Shown: positions 1-6,376 of the stretch, piece after piece
Layout: every line of letters begins with the position of its first letter
How positions within the stretch are numbered: position 1 is the first letter of the stretch
Origin: Gammaproteobacteria bacterium
GTDB lineage: Bacteria; Pseudomonadota; Gammaproteobacteria; Methylococcales; UBA2780
Reading direction: 5' to 3'
DNA length: 11,802 nt
NCBI GenBank assembly: GCA_003646305.1
Contig: QNFJ01000048.1
Span: forward strand, 1-11,802
Program-made: the position numbers and the translations under genes
Notes under the pieces: generated by a model
The model's input: only the letters and a program-made list of their open reading frames with translations
Database searches by the model: none
Told to the model about the DNA's origin: nothing

Positions 1-119
1 ATATTCTCCTTGAGCTGATTACGCCAGGTTTGTATCTGGTTAACGTGAACATCATACTGACTGGCCAATTGTGCCAATGTTTTATCGCCCTGCAGCGTGG
101 CCATGGCTACTTTAGCCTT
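1..119 (-). pseudogene. IS3-family transposase OrfA fragment (partial, runs off the left edge)
   Basis: Read on the minus strand from 119 down to 1, the translation contains KAKVAMATLQGDKTLAQLAS, followed by a segment with QYDVH, NQIQTW and a Lys/Glu-rich end. This is the helix-turn-helix N-terminal part of IS3-family OrfA (KAKVA-A-L-GDKTLAELA-x-DVH-NQI-W), the DNA-binding subunit of the two-frame transposase. There is no start codon of its own. The frame is entered in the middle, directly after IS5-family coding sequence, so this is a truncated remnant whose 5' end has been lost. The rest of OrfA and all of OrfB would lie left of the window. Family assignment is confident; whether the left part of the element is intact cannot be seen. 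Confidence 0.75.
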
Positions 120-510
120 GATCGCTATGCTGGCGATTAATCTCGGTCAGCAAACCGTCCATTAAACATAACGTTTCAAGGGTCTGTCTAAACCGCCAAA
201 AGGTTGAGTGATCCGGAACAGATTCAGAAATATCGAGCCCCGTAAAACGACGAAACAGTAGGTCTCGGGCTAATGGTTTCTCCAGAGCTGGATCACTGAG
301 CTTATACCCGCTTTGCAGTAGTAGGGCCTTGAACATGATCAAAGGAGGCCAGGCTTTCTCGCCTTGCTTTTTTGAGTGAATACCTGAAAGCTGCTACTCT
401 AGGCGCGACCAGTCAATTAGCTCATGAACTGCATCAAGTTCTTTGAGTGCGTCATGGTCGATTAACATGGCATCTGCCAAGCTGCGCTGCGTGAGGTTCT
501 TCCAAGCCAT
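115..510 (-). pseudogene. IS5-family transposase N-terminus, broken by an in-frame TAG and truncated
   Basis: The minus-strand reading starts at ATG 508-510 (MAWKNLTQRSLADAML...). It reaches ...ELIDWSRLE, meets a TAG stop at 394-396 and continues in the same frame with QLSGIHSKKQGEKAWPPLIM, FKALLLQSGYKLSDPALEK, RDLLFRRFTGLDISESVPDH and STFWRFRQTLE. These are the hallmark N-terminal segments of IS5-family (IS1106-like) transposases, known for W-P-P--M-KALLLQ, LSDPALE, FRRF-GLD and VPDHST--RFR. About 132 codons remain of a protein that is usually about 300 or more. The frame ends at about 115, where IS3-like sequence begins, so the catalytic DDE residues are absent. The truncation and the nonsense codon make it non-functional. 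The longest stop-free part is 112-342. Confidence 0.85.
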
Positions 511-567
511 TTTGTTTGCTGTTTTTCTGTGATGTTATATTATCTCAAATAATAGAGGCTGCTTCTT

Positions 568-586
568 GGTTTCGTGCAAAGGTCTC
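568..586 (-). repeat. Terminal inverted repeat of the IS5-family element (only one end present)
   Basis: On the minus strand GAGACCTTTGCACGAAACC sits at the outer end of the IS5-like remnant, about 58 bases before its transposase ATG. The GAGACCTTTGCA core is typical of one IS5 subgroup, from memory. The flanking TTTA could be part of the target site, but without the second end no target duplication can be confirmed. Confidence 0.55.
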
Positions 587-637
587 TAAATGCCATAATG
601 TACCGTACCTGATTCAATAAAATAATATCGGGCAAAA

Positions 638-644
638 AGGAAAT
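638..644 (+). promoter_or_regulatory. Ribosome binding site for the 648 gene
   Basis: AAGGAAA ends four bases before ATG 648 and supports that start. No convincing -35/-10 pair was found between the IS end (588) and this site. CATAAT at 594-599 could be a -10 element, but its -35 region would lie inside the IS end and matches poorly. Confidence 0.5.
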
Positions 645-647
645 AAT

Positions 648-1118
648 ATGCCTACCTGGATAATCCTCCTCTTGGGAGTTGCTCTTTTAGTCGCCGCCGC
701 ACTGCTTCTTCGAGGCCGCAATGAAAAACCTGAAAAGCAGAAACAATCTGTCCGCCGAACGGTTGCTTCGCTAACACCAAAGGAGCAACTCGAGCGTATT
801 CGGCAATCCGAAAGGTTTTGGGGTGTCGCGATTGAAACGCGCGAAGACAGCCATGCTTGTAAAGCTGTGCATAAAGTTGTCGATCGGGAATTCCAAACCT
901 ATGACGTACCAAAACTCCCGCTTGAGGAATGCGACAACGTGAACTGTCGGTGCCGTTATTACGGCCTGCCCGACCTGCGCAAGAGTGAGCGTCGTGAGAC
1001 GACAAGTGACCGGCGACAGTCTATTCGCTACGAACCCAACAAGGACAATCGCCGAATAGGTGAAGATCGCCGCAAAGCTGATGAGCTATGGAAAAATAGC
1101 AATACGCAGGATCTCTAG
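648..1118 (+). CDS. Small membrane-anchored protein with Cys cluster and [E/D]RR repeats, function unknown
   Basis: This 156-residue protein has an N-terminal membrane segment (about residues 3-22, very Leu/Ala/Val-rich) followed by Arg/Lys, so the rest is probably cytoplasmic. The soluble part holds a conserved-looking block, with C71 (HACKAV), then LPLEEC95 and C100-R-C102-RYYGLPD. The tail repeats an acidic/Arg-Arg motif: ERR 114-116, DRR 121-123, NRR 134-136 and DRR 140-142. I recall similar C-x4-C-x-C plus DRR tails in uncharacterised gammaproteobacterial proteins, but no function is known to me. The cysteines could bind metal or form disulfides; this is inference. The start at 648 has AAGGAAA at 638-644. 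It stands alone between the IS remnant and a convergent lipoprotein gene. The opposite-strand reading frames over it are not credible. Confidence 0.85.
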   Translation: MPTWIILLLGVALLVAAALLLRGRNEKPEKQKQSVRRTVASLTPKEQLERIRQSERFWGVAIETREDSHACKAVHKVVDREFQTYDVPKLPLEECDNVNCRCRYYGLPDLRKSERRETTSDRRQSIRYEPNKDNRRIGEDRRKADELWKNSNTQDL

Positions 1119-1144
1119 TTTCTGCACAATAAGACCGTACCCCA

Positions 1145-1180
1145 TACAAGAAGGCCAGCATTAATGCCGGCCTTCTTGTA
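1145..1180. terminator. Hairpin between convergent genes, probable bidirectional terminator
   Basis: TACAAGAAGGCC (1145-1156) and GGCCTTCTTGTA (1169-1180) are perfect 12-base inverted arms around a 12-base centre that is itself nearly self-complementary (GCATTAATGC). It lies 26 bases after the 648 gene and 18 bases after the end of the minus-strand lipoprotein gene. The U-tract is interrupted (TTCTTG), so termination may be only moderate. Confidence 0.7.
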
Positions 1181-1198
1181 TGTAACATAACTTCAACG

Positions 1199-1993
1199 CT
1201 ACTTAGCAATAACCGCTTCGCAACGAGAAAGTATCTCATCGTCCGGCATACCCGAGTTCTTCCAGTATAAAACCTGAACAACCGTGCAGGCTTGCGGCAC
1301 GATCTCACCTGAAACGCTCACTACCGCAGCTGTCTCAATGATCGGTATCGGTTTTGCCTCGGTCAATGCAAGTTTAACCATTGGTGCCTCAAAAAGTGCC
1401 TTCATTTTTTGTCGGAATGCGTGAGGCAGAACCGCTTTAGAATTGGTTATCGGCCCCGCAACCATATTACCCCCATAGGTATCCTCACCCTTTGTGCGCT
1501 TATACGCCAATAGCTCTTTATCCGCATTAAAGACTTCTAACTGCGCATCAAAATCAAGTGTGGTCATAGATGAAGTTAAACTTGTCCACTCTTTAAGTGT
1601 GATCAACACAAACTTTTCAGCTTCATGCTTCAGTAGCTGATCAACAGCAGCATCATGCCCAACAGAAGGTTTAAGCAATACAGGTGTCAACTTTCTAAAT
1701 TTTCCATCCAATAGCTCGACCAATTTGTCAGAAAAGTCCTCCGCCATCGGTTTCTTCGAAAAAGTATGTGCATCGTAGGGCGCACCATAGCGCAGCTGAT
1801 ACTGCCCAATCACCGTTGCTGCTTTTTTCCCAGAAACCACATCTGACCGGCTATCCAATACCCCAATAACAACTCTATCAGCCTGAGATCCACCTATATC
1901 GAAAGGTTTATCTAATTGAGTCATATCGGGTGCAGTCGTGGCACAGCCCGCTAAAAAAGTAATCGCAATAATCCACCAACACCGCTTCAACAT
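1199..1993 (-). CDS. Predicted lipoprotein of unknown function
   Basis: The 264-residue product starts with a lipoprotein signal: positive residues (K3, R4), a hydrophobic stretch WWIIAITF, and the lipobox L14-A-G-C17. Cleavage before C17 would give a lipid-anchored protein of about 248 residues. The +2 residue is Ala, not Asp, so outer-membrane sorting is expected by the usual Gram-negative rule. The mature part has no motif I can assign; it begins with ATTAPDMTQLDKPFDIGG and later has a VIGVLDSRSDVVSGKK segment. The C-terminal part has two Cys (in PQACTVVQ and LSRCEAV) that could pair in the periplasm. The start is supported by TGGAGAA just upstream on the minus strand. The gene is divergent from rraA and convergent with the 648 gene, so it is probably a single-gene unit. 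Confidence 0.85.
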   Translation of the reverse strand: MLKRCWWIIAITFLAGCATTAPDMTQLDKPFDIGGSQADRVVIGVLDSRSDVVSGKKAATVIGQYQLRYGAPYDAHTFSKKPMAEDFSDKLVELLDGKFRKLTPVLLKPSVGHDAAVDQLLKHEAEKFVLITLKEWTSLTSSMTTLDFDAQLEVFNADKELLAYKRTKGEDTYGGNMVAGPITNSKAVLPHAFRQKMKALFEAPMVKLALTEAKPIPIIETAAVVSVSGEIVPQACTVVQVLYWKNSGMPDDEILSRCEAVIAK

Positions 1994-2037
1994 TTATATT
2001 CTCCAGATTATATTCGGACTCTTAGATATCAGTCCTG

Positions 2038-2067
2038 TTTATTATCCCCATAACTCCCGGGTATGAT
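2038..2067 (+). promoter_or_regulatory. Possible promoter for the rraA-adenosyltransferase-ispH operon
   Basis: TATGAT (2062-2067) is a good -10 match, with a weak -35-like TTTATT (2038-2043) and an 18-base spacer. A second -10-like TATTAT lies at 2080-2085. A purine-rich CAGGAACAG precedes ATG 2110 and serves as the ribosome binding site. The region is only 116 bases between two divergent genes, so a promoter must be here, but the exact choice is uncertain. Confidence 0.35.
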
Positions 2068-2109
2068 ACTCTGCCTCGGTATTATAGTGACTGATAACAG
2101 GAACAGACA

Positions 2110-2595
2110 ATGACATTTAAAACCGCCGATTTATGTGATGACCATTCTCACGGTGAACACCTCCAAATCGCCGACCCCTTATTTAAAATTTATGGTGGAA
2201 ACCGCACATTTTCAGGAAAAATAACCACCCTGAAAGTCTTTGAAGACAACTCTCTTGTCCGTGAACTCCTTGAGCAAAAAGTAGATAACCGAGTCCTGGT
2301 TGTCGATGGCGGAGGCTCCCACCGCTGCGCGCTACTCGGCGACAACCTTGCCGAGCTTGGCTGTAAAAATGGCTGGAATGGCATTGTAATCTATGGCTGT
2401 ATTCGGGATTCTGCTGACATTAACGGGATGCCAATTGGCGTCAGAGCCTTACATACTCACCCACTGAAAAGCATCAAGAAAGGAATTGGTGATCGAGATA
2501 TCCCTGTTAACTTTGCGGGTGTCTCGTTCAGAAAAGATTATTATCTTTATGCTGACGATGACGGCATTGTCATTTCTGTAGAGGCGCTGATTTAA
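2110..2595 (+). CDS. rraA: RraA-family protein (RNase E activity regulator / HMG-aldolase-like)
   Basis: The 161-residue protein aligns from memory along its whole length with E. coli RraA: TADLCD at the start, DPLFKIYGG, FSGKITTLKVFEDN, RVLVVDGGGSHRCALLGDNL, GWNGIVIYG, and the C-terminal VNFAGVSF / LYADDDGI. RraA of E. coli binds RNase E and inhibits it. The same fold includes class II HMG/CHA aldolases and oxaloacetate decarboxylases, which bind a metal and pyruvate through an R-D-x2-D/E signature. Here the segment is GCIRDSADI (R99, D100, D103), so the aldolase-type acidic residues are present, whereas E. coli RraA has VRQVDD at this place. The product could therefore be an enzyme rather than, or as well as, an RNase E regulator. 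First gene of a tight three-gene operon; its TAA is followed at once by the next ATG. Confidence 0.9.
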   Translation: MTFKTADLCDDHSHGEHLQIADPLFKIYGGNRTFSGKITTLKVFEDNSLVRELLEQKVDNRVLVVDGGGSHRCALLGDNLAELGCKNGWNGIVIYGCIRDSADINGMPIGVRALHTHPLKSIKKGIGDRDIPVNFAGVSFRKDYYLYADDDGIVISVEALI

Positions 2596-3171
2596 ATGGG
2601 TCATAGACTTTCGAAAATATACACCCGAACCGGTGACTCCGGCACAACGGGCCTGGGTGATGGCAGCCGGGTCGATAAAGACTCTCTACGCGTAGAGGCG
2701 TACGGCACGGTTGATGAGCTCAATAGCCATATCGGTGTCCTGCTCGCGCTTGATCTACCAACCGAGATTCAAGAAACACTGACCAATATTCAGCACGACC
2801 TCTTTGACCTCGGCAGCGAGCTTTGTGTGCCCGGTTACAAAACCATCTTTGATGAACATATTGAGCTACTGGAAACGACACTGGATCAATTCAATGTCGA
2901 CCTACCCAAACTTAAAGAATTTATTCTGCCAGGTGGCAATCAGGCAGCCGCTATATGCCATGTAGCCCGCACTGTCTGTCGGCGTGCTGAAAGGGTCGCC
3001 GTTAGCCTGGCACGTGCTGAAAAGATTAATCCGCCAGTGGTTAAATATCTAAACCGTTTATCCGACCTGCTGTTTGTCTTGTGTCGCGTGCTTGCTCGTC
3101 AGAATGAGGGACGCGAGGTACTCTGGCAGCGAAACAGGCGTTCATTTACAAATAAACCTGAAGAAAAATAG
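2596..3171 (+). CDS. PduO-type ATP:cob(I)alamin adenosyltransferase
   Basis: It transfers the adenosyl group of ATP to cob(I)alamin to make coenzyme B12. The 191 residues show the family signatures in order: the ATP-binding YTRTGDSGTTGLGDG (residues 9-23), VEAYGTVDELNSHIG (33-47), the helix HVARTVCRRAER (122-133), and YLNRLSDLLF (151-160). Length matches stand-alone PduO-type enzymes. The short tail after 170 is basic and variable. The ATG follows the rraA stop with no gap, and its own stop abuts the ispH ATG, so the three are very probably co-transcribed and translationally coupled; GAGG at 2581-2584 inside rraA could act as its ribosome binding site. No B12 salvage or synthesis genes and no B12-dependent enzyme are in view, so the user of the cofactor is unknown. 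Confidence 0.93.
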   Translation: MGHRLSKIYTRTGDSGTTGLGDGSRVDKDSLRVEAYGTVDELNSHIGVLLALDLPTEIQETLTNIQHDLFDLGSELCVPGYKTIFDEHIELLETTLDQFNVDLPKLKEFILPGGNQAAAICHVARTVCRRAERVAVSLARAEKINPPVVKYLNRLSDLLFVLCRVLARQNEGREVLWQRNRRSFTNKPEEK

Positions 3172-4110
3172 ATGCATATTATCCTTGCTAACCCTCGCGG
3201 ATTTTGCGCTGGTGTCGACCGTGCTATTGAAATCGTTGACCGCGCGCTCGATGTCTTCGGAAAACCCATCTATGTCCGGCACGAAGTGGTTCATAATCGA
3301 TTTGTAGTCGAAAACCTTCGTAATCGGGGAGCTATTTTTGTTGATGAATTAAGCGAGATCCCAGATGACGCAACCGTTATCTTCAGTGCTCACGGCGTCT
3401 CTCGTGAGGTTCAAAACGAAGCAAAAAGACGGCTACTTCGAGTATTTGATGCCACCTGCCCGCTCGTCACAAAAGTTCATATCGAGGTTGCTCGCCACGC
3501 GAAAGCTGCCCGCAATGTGATCCTCATTGGCCATACCGGACACCCGGAAGTGATTGGCACAATGGGACAATATCAATGCGATGACCCCGCAGCAGGAATC
3601 TACCTCGTTGAGTCACTCGAAGAGGTCGATTCATTGGTAATTGATGAATCTAAAGAGACCGCTTTCGTCACTCAGACAACGCTCTCTATGGATGACACGA
3701 GCACGATTATCGAAACACTGAAGAGGCGATTTCCAAAGATAATGGGGCCCAGGAAAGATGATATTTGCTACGCCACACAAAACCGGCAGGATGCAGTCAA
3801 AATGCTCGCAGAGCAGTCTGATATCGTTCTTGTTGTCGGCTCGCCAAACAGCTCAAACTCTAACCGTTTACGAGAAATCGCGGAAAAACTCGGTAAACCC
3901 GCTTTTCTAATTGATAGTGCCGACGATATTCAACGTAAATGGCTGAATGGAATCGAAAGCATTGGCATTACCGCGGGCGCTTCAGCACCGGAAGTGCTCG
4001 TTAACAACGTGATCGATAAGCTCAAAGAGTGGGGAGGAAAAACCAGCATCGAAAGCAATGGCATTCATGAAACCGTTATTTTTCCATTACCAAAAGAGCT
4101 GCGTGCTTAG
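3172..4110 (+). CDS. ispH: 4-hydroxy-3-methylbut-2-enyl diphosphate reductase (IspH/LytB)
   Basis: The enzyme is the last step of the MEP (non-mevalonate) pathway: an iron-sulfur protein that reduces HMBPP to IPP and DMAPP. The 312 residues contain the three cluster cysteines C12 (RGFCAGVDRA), C96 (DATCPLV) and C199 (KDDICYAT). The substrate-binding residues are also in the expected places: H41, H74, H124, E126 (HTGHPEV), the TQTTLS loop at 167-172, SPNSSNS at 224-230 and S271. The C-terminal TAGASAPEVLV is also typical. It starts directly after the adenosyltransferase stop and is followed by a strong terminator, so it ends the operon. In many gammaproteobacteria ispH lies beside lspA and fkpB; that linkage is absent here. 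Confidence 0.97.
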   Translation: MHIILANPRGFCAGVDRAIEIVDRALDVFGKPIYVRHEVVHNRFVVENLRNRGAIFVDELSEIPDDATVIFSAHGVSREVQNEAKRRLLRVFDATCPLVTKVHIEVARHAKAARNVILIGHTGHPEVIGTMGQYQCDDPAAGIYLVESLEEVDSLVIDESKETAFVTQTTLSMDDTSTIIETLKRRFPKIMGPRKDDICYATQNRQDAVKMLAEQSDIVLVVGSPNSSNSNRLREIAEKLGKPAFLIDSADDIQRKWLNGIESIGITAGASAPEVLVNNVIDKLKEWGGKTSIESNGIHETVIFPLPKELRA

Positions 4111-4130
4111 TTACTCAAAAGAATTGCAAT

Positions 4131-4160
4131 AAAAAAGGCGGGGTGATCCCCGCCTTTTTT
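4131..4160. terminator. Strong bidirectional Rho-independent terminator
   Basis: AAAAAAGGCGGGG (4131-4143) pairs perfectly with CCCCGCCTTTTTT (4148-4160) around the loop TGAT. The GC stem with T-runs on both strands serves ispH on the plus strand and the thiolase gene (ending at 4195) on the minus strand. Confidence 0.93.
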
Positions 4161-4194
4161 ATTCTAGAAAGTTTCAGACGAAACTGTTCCAGGC

Positions 4195-5382
4195 TTACAT
4201 ACGCTCCCAAAGTGTAGCGATACCCTGTCCACCACCAATACATAACGTAGCCAGTGCATATTTACCCTGAACACGCTCAAGTTCATGAAGCGCTTTAACA
4301 ACGATGATGTTTGCAGAAGCACCGATAGGATGACCTAAAGAAATCGCACTACCGTTAACATTTACTTTATCCATTGGAAGGTCAAGCTCTCGACAGACGC
4401 TAAGTGCTTGAGCAGCGAATGCTTCGTTGACTTCCCACACATCGATATCAGCAACGGTTAGACCCGTATTTTTCAAGATTTCGCGTACCGCAGGAACAGG
4501 GCCGATGCCCATAATTGCAGGCTCAACACCCGCGTGTGTGTAAGCAACCAGTTTAGCCATTGGCTTTAAGCCACGTGCTTCAGCAGCGCCTTTTTCCATC
4601 AATACCATTGCAGATGATGCATCGTTAATACCTGATGCGTTACCCGCAGTTACCGTGCCGTCTTTTTTGAACGCTGGACGCATGGCGGCTAGTTTTTCAA
4701 CAGAAATGTCAGGACGAACGTGCTCATCTTTATCGAAAACTGTCACGCCTTTGCGTGATTTCATTTCAACAGGAACGATTTGTGAATCAAAACGACCTTC
4801 TGCTTGTGCATTCGCCGCGCGCTTGTGGCTTTCTGCTGCAAATACATCTTGGTCTTCACGAGAAACATTGTATTTATCAGCCAGGTTTTCGGCTGTCATG
4901 CCCATGTGGCCTGTGCCAAAAGGGTCTGTTAAGGCAGAAACCATCATGTCCAACATTTTGCCATCGCCCATTTTTTGGCCCCAACGCATGCCTGATGATG
5001 CGTAAAAAGCGTTACTCATAGACTCAACACCACCCGCAATCGCAACGTCATGATCGCCAACCATAATGCCTTGTGCCGCATTAACAATCGCTTGCATACC
5101 ACTGCCGCATAAACGGTTAACCGCAATACATGATGTTTCGCATGGAATACCTGCTTCAATTTGCGCAACACGTGCTGTGTATGCATAACGGTCTTCTGCA
5201 GCAATTACATTACCCATAACAACCATGCCAACCTCTTCAGGTTTAACACCTGCTCTTGCAACACTTTCTTTTAAGGTGATAGCTGCTAGCGCACTCGGCG
5301 CGACCGATTTAAGGCTTCCACCAAAATCTCCAATCGCTGTTCTAACCGCACTTAATACAACTACTTCTTTTATGCCACTCAT
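4195..5382 (-). CDS. Acetyl-CoA C-acetyltransferase / beta-ketothiolase (BktB-like thiolase)
   Basis: Thiolase II condenses two acetyl-CoA (or acetyl-CoA and another acyl-CoA) or runs the reverse thiolysis. With ATG at 5382 the protein has 395 residues, the normal thiolase length. It shows the nucleophile C92 in NRLCGSGMQA, the NEAF motif 319-322, the H351 motif GHPIGASA and the C381 motif CIGGGQGIA. Several stretches (DEHVRPD, TVTAGNASG, HAGVEPAIMGIGPVPA, HELERVQGKYAL) resemble the Cupriavidus BktB I recall more than short-chain PhaA, so broader chain-length use is possible. A longer open frame reaches 5556, but the start at 5382 is chosen because AGGAGAG lies just upstream and because the extension has no thiolase similarity and would overlap the divergent hydrolase gene. 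No PHA synthase or reductase gene is adjacent. Confidence 0.95.
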   Translation of the reverse strand: MSGIKEVVVLSAVRTAIGDFGGSLKSVAPSALAAITLKESVARAGVKPEEVGMVVMGNVIAAEDRYAYTARVAQIEAGIPCETSCIAVNRLCGSGMQAIVNAAQGIMVGDHDVAIAGGVESMSNAFYASSGMRWGQKMGDGKMLDMMVSALTDPFGTGHMGMTAENLADKYNVSREDQDVFAAESHKRAANAQAEGRFDSQIVPVEMKSRKGVTVFDKDEHVRPDISVEKLAAMRPAFKKDGTVTAGNASGINDASSAMVLMEKGAAEARGLKPMAKLVAYTHAGVEPAIMGIGPVPAVREILKNTGLTVADIDVWEVNEAFAAQALSVCRELDLPMDKVNVNGSAISLGHPIGASANIIVVKALHELERVQGKYALATLCIGGGQGIATLWERM

Positions 5383-5433
5383 AAAACTGCTCTCCTGATT
5401 ATTAGTATAGTGTATGGTAACTGCTTGAAACTC

Positions 5434-5448
5434 TGTGATGATATCACA
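5434..5448. promoter_or_regulatory. Dyad-symmetric candidate operator upstream of the thiolase gene
   Basis: TGTGATGATATCACA has 6-base arms (TGTGAT/ATCACA) with a 3-base centre. It lies 52-66 bases upstream of the thiolase ATG and about 75 bases upstream of the divergent hydrolase ATG. The half-sites look CRP-like, but the TGTGA/TCACA spacing is five rather than six. The bound regulator is unknown. A -10-like TATACT for the thiolase lies between this site and the ribosome binding site. Confidence 0.35.
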
Positions 5449-5521
5449 ACCGTTTAATTCTTTGAACCAACGCAAGTGGTACAGAGAACCCTTCAAAACC
5501 CTACGATAAACAGCGAACTTT

Positions 5522-6376
5522 ATGAAAAAGCAATCGGTTAAATGGCTCGACAGCACCGGCTTTCACCGCCTTGCTTACTACGAATGGGGTGAAAGTAGTA
5601 ATGACAATATTGTCATCTGCGCGCACGGTCTAACGCGCAATGGGCGAGACTTTGATTACCTGGCAAGCGCCCTGCAAAAGGACTACCGAGTCATCTGTCC
5701 TGATTTTCCCGGGCGCGGACAAAGTGACTGGCTCGACGATAAGAACAATTACGACTATCCATATTACCTCCAGGCATTTACAGCGCTAATTGCTCGGCTA
5801 AATTGCCAAGAAATCAACTGGGTGGGAACCTCTATGGGCGGCTTAACCGGCATGCTGATCGCCTCTCTTCCGGGCAATCCAGTGATTAAACTGGTGCTTA
5901 ATGATATTGGCCCAGAGGTACCTGCTAGCGCACTTGCCTCTCTGGCTGAATATGTCGGGAAACAACCTGAGTTTGAATCGCTTGATTCGCTCAAGCAGCA
6001 GTTGAAGACTATCCATTCTGGTTTTGGGCAATTGAGCGAGGAACAATGGCAGCATCTTGCACAACATAGCCATCGCACTCTTGATAATGGCCACATTAAA
6101 CTCTCTTACGACCCTGATATTGCTAAATCCTTCAAAAGGCTGGCAGGAGAAGATATCAACCTTTGGCCGGTATGGAATGCCGTTCATTGCCCCATTTTGA
6201 TTCTACGTGGCGCGGAGTCTCCCCTGCTAACAAAACCAACCGCACTGAAAATGGCTGAGCGAAACCAGACAACACTTATTGAGATCCCAGGTACGGCTCA
6301 CGCACCGGCCCTTATGGCGGAAGAGCAGATTGCTATCGTTGAGAACTGGCTTAAAAAGGAGCCTACTGCTCAGTAA
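5522..6376 (+). CDS. Alpha/beta-hydrolase fold protein
   Basis: The 284-residue protein has the alpha/beta-hydrolase core: the oxyanion-hole segment CAHGLTRN (HG at 35-36), DFPGRGQSDW (61-70), the nucleophile elbow GTSMGG with S104, and the terminal His in GTAHAPAL (H260). The substrate cannot be predicted; esterase or C-C hydrolase are both possible. The segment after the expected strand 7 reads LRGAESPLLT (228-237), where relatives I recall carry LRG--SDLL with the catalytic Asp. Here that place is P234, with E232 two residues earlier as a possible substitute. The start at 5522 lacks a clear Shine-Dalgarno sequence, so the exact start is less certain. It is divergent from the thiolase, and its 3' end overlaps the channel gene on the other strand by 14 bases with no terminator. 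Confidence 0.88.
   Translation: MKKQSVKWLDSTGFHRLAYYEWGESSNDNIVICAHGLTRNGRDFDYLASALQKDYRVICPDFPGRGQSDWLDDKNNYDYPYYLQAFTALIARLNCQEINWVGTSMGGLTGMLIASLPGNPVIKLVLNDIGPEVPASALASLAEYVGKQPEFESLDSLKQQLKTIHSGFGQLSEEQWQHLAQHSHRTLDNGHIKLSYDPDIAKSFKRLAGEDINLWPVWNAVHCPILILRGAESPLLTKPTALKMAERNQTTLIEIPGTAHAPALMAEEQIAIVENWLKKEPTAQ

Larger units (their letters stand above)
1..588 (-). mobile_element. Composite insertion-sequence remnant (IS5-family 5' end joined to IS3-family fragment)
   Basis: The right boundary is marked on the minus strand by GAGACCTTTGCACGAAACC (586 down to 568), preceded by TTTA. It resembles the GAGACCTTTGCA... terminal inverted repeats I recall for IS1106-like IS5 elements. The transposase start lies about 58 bases inside this end. 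The other terminal repeat is not seen: IS5-like coding sequence gives way at about 115-120 to IS3-like coding sequence in a different frame. This fits either an IS3-type element inserted in, or recombined with, an IS5 copy, followed by deletion. There is no host gene in this stretch. The 60 bases between the IS end and the next ATG at 648 contain only a ribosome binding site and possible promoter sequence. Confidence 0.7.

Noticed and set aside
1145..1180. A mobile palindromic repeat (REP-like element)
   Set aside because: The three intergenic hairpins differ in sequence and each sits just after gene ends, which fits terminators rather than a repeat family.
3074..3307. Plus-strand frame of 77 codons across the adenosyltransferase/ispH junction
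   Set aside because: It overlaps two well-supported genes in another frame and resembles nothing known.
4655..5204. Open frames in other frames of the thiolase gene (plus strand 4655-5005 and 4755-5021, minus strand 5016-5204)
   Set aside because: They are shadows of a strongly conserved thiolase coding sequence and show no recognisable protein pattern.
5434..5448. A canonical CRP site
   Set aside because: The TGTGA and TCACA halves are separated by five bases, not six, so only a generic operator candidate is claimed.
5383..5556. N-terminal extension of the thiolase frame to an ATG at 5556
   Set aside because: The extra 58 residues have no thiolase similarity, would overlap the divergent hydrolase start, and the ATG at 5382 has a good AGGAGAG ribosome binding site.
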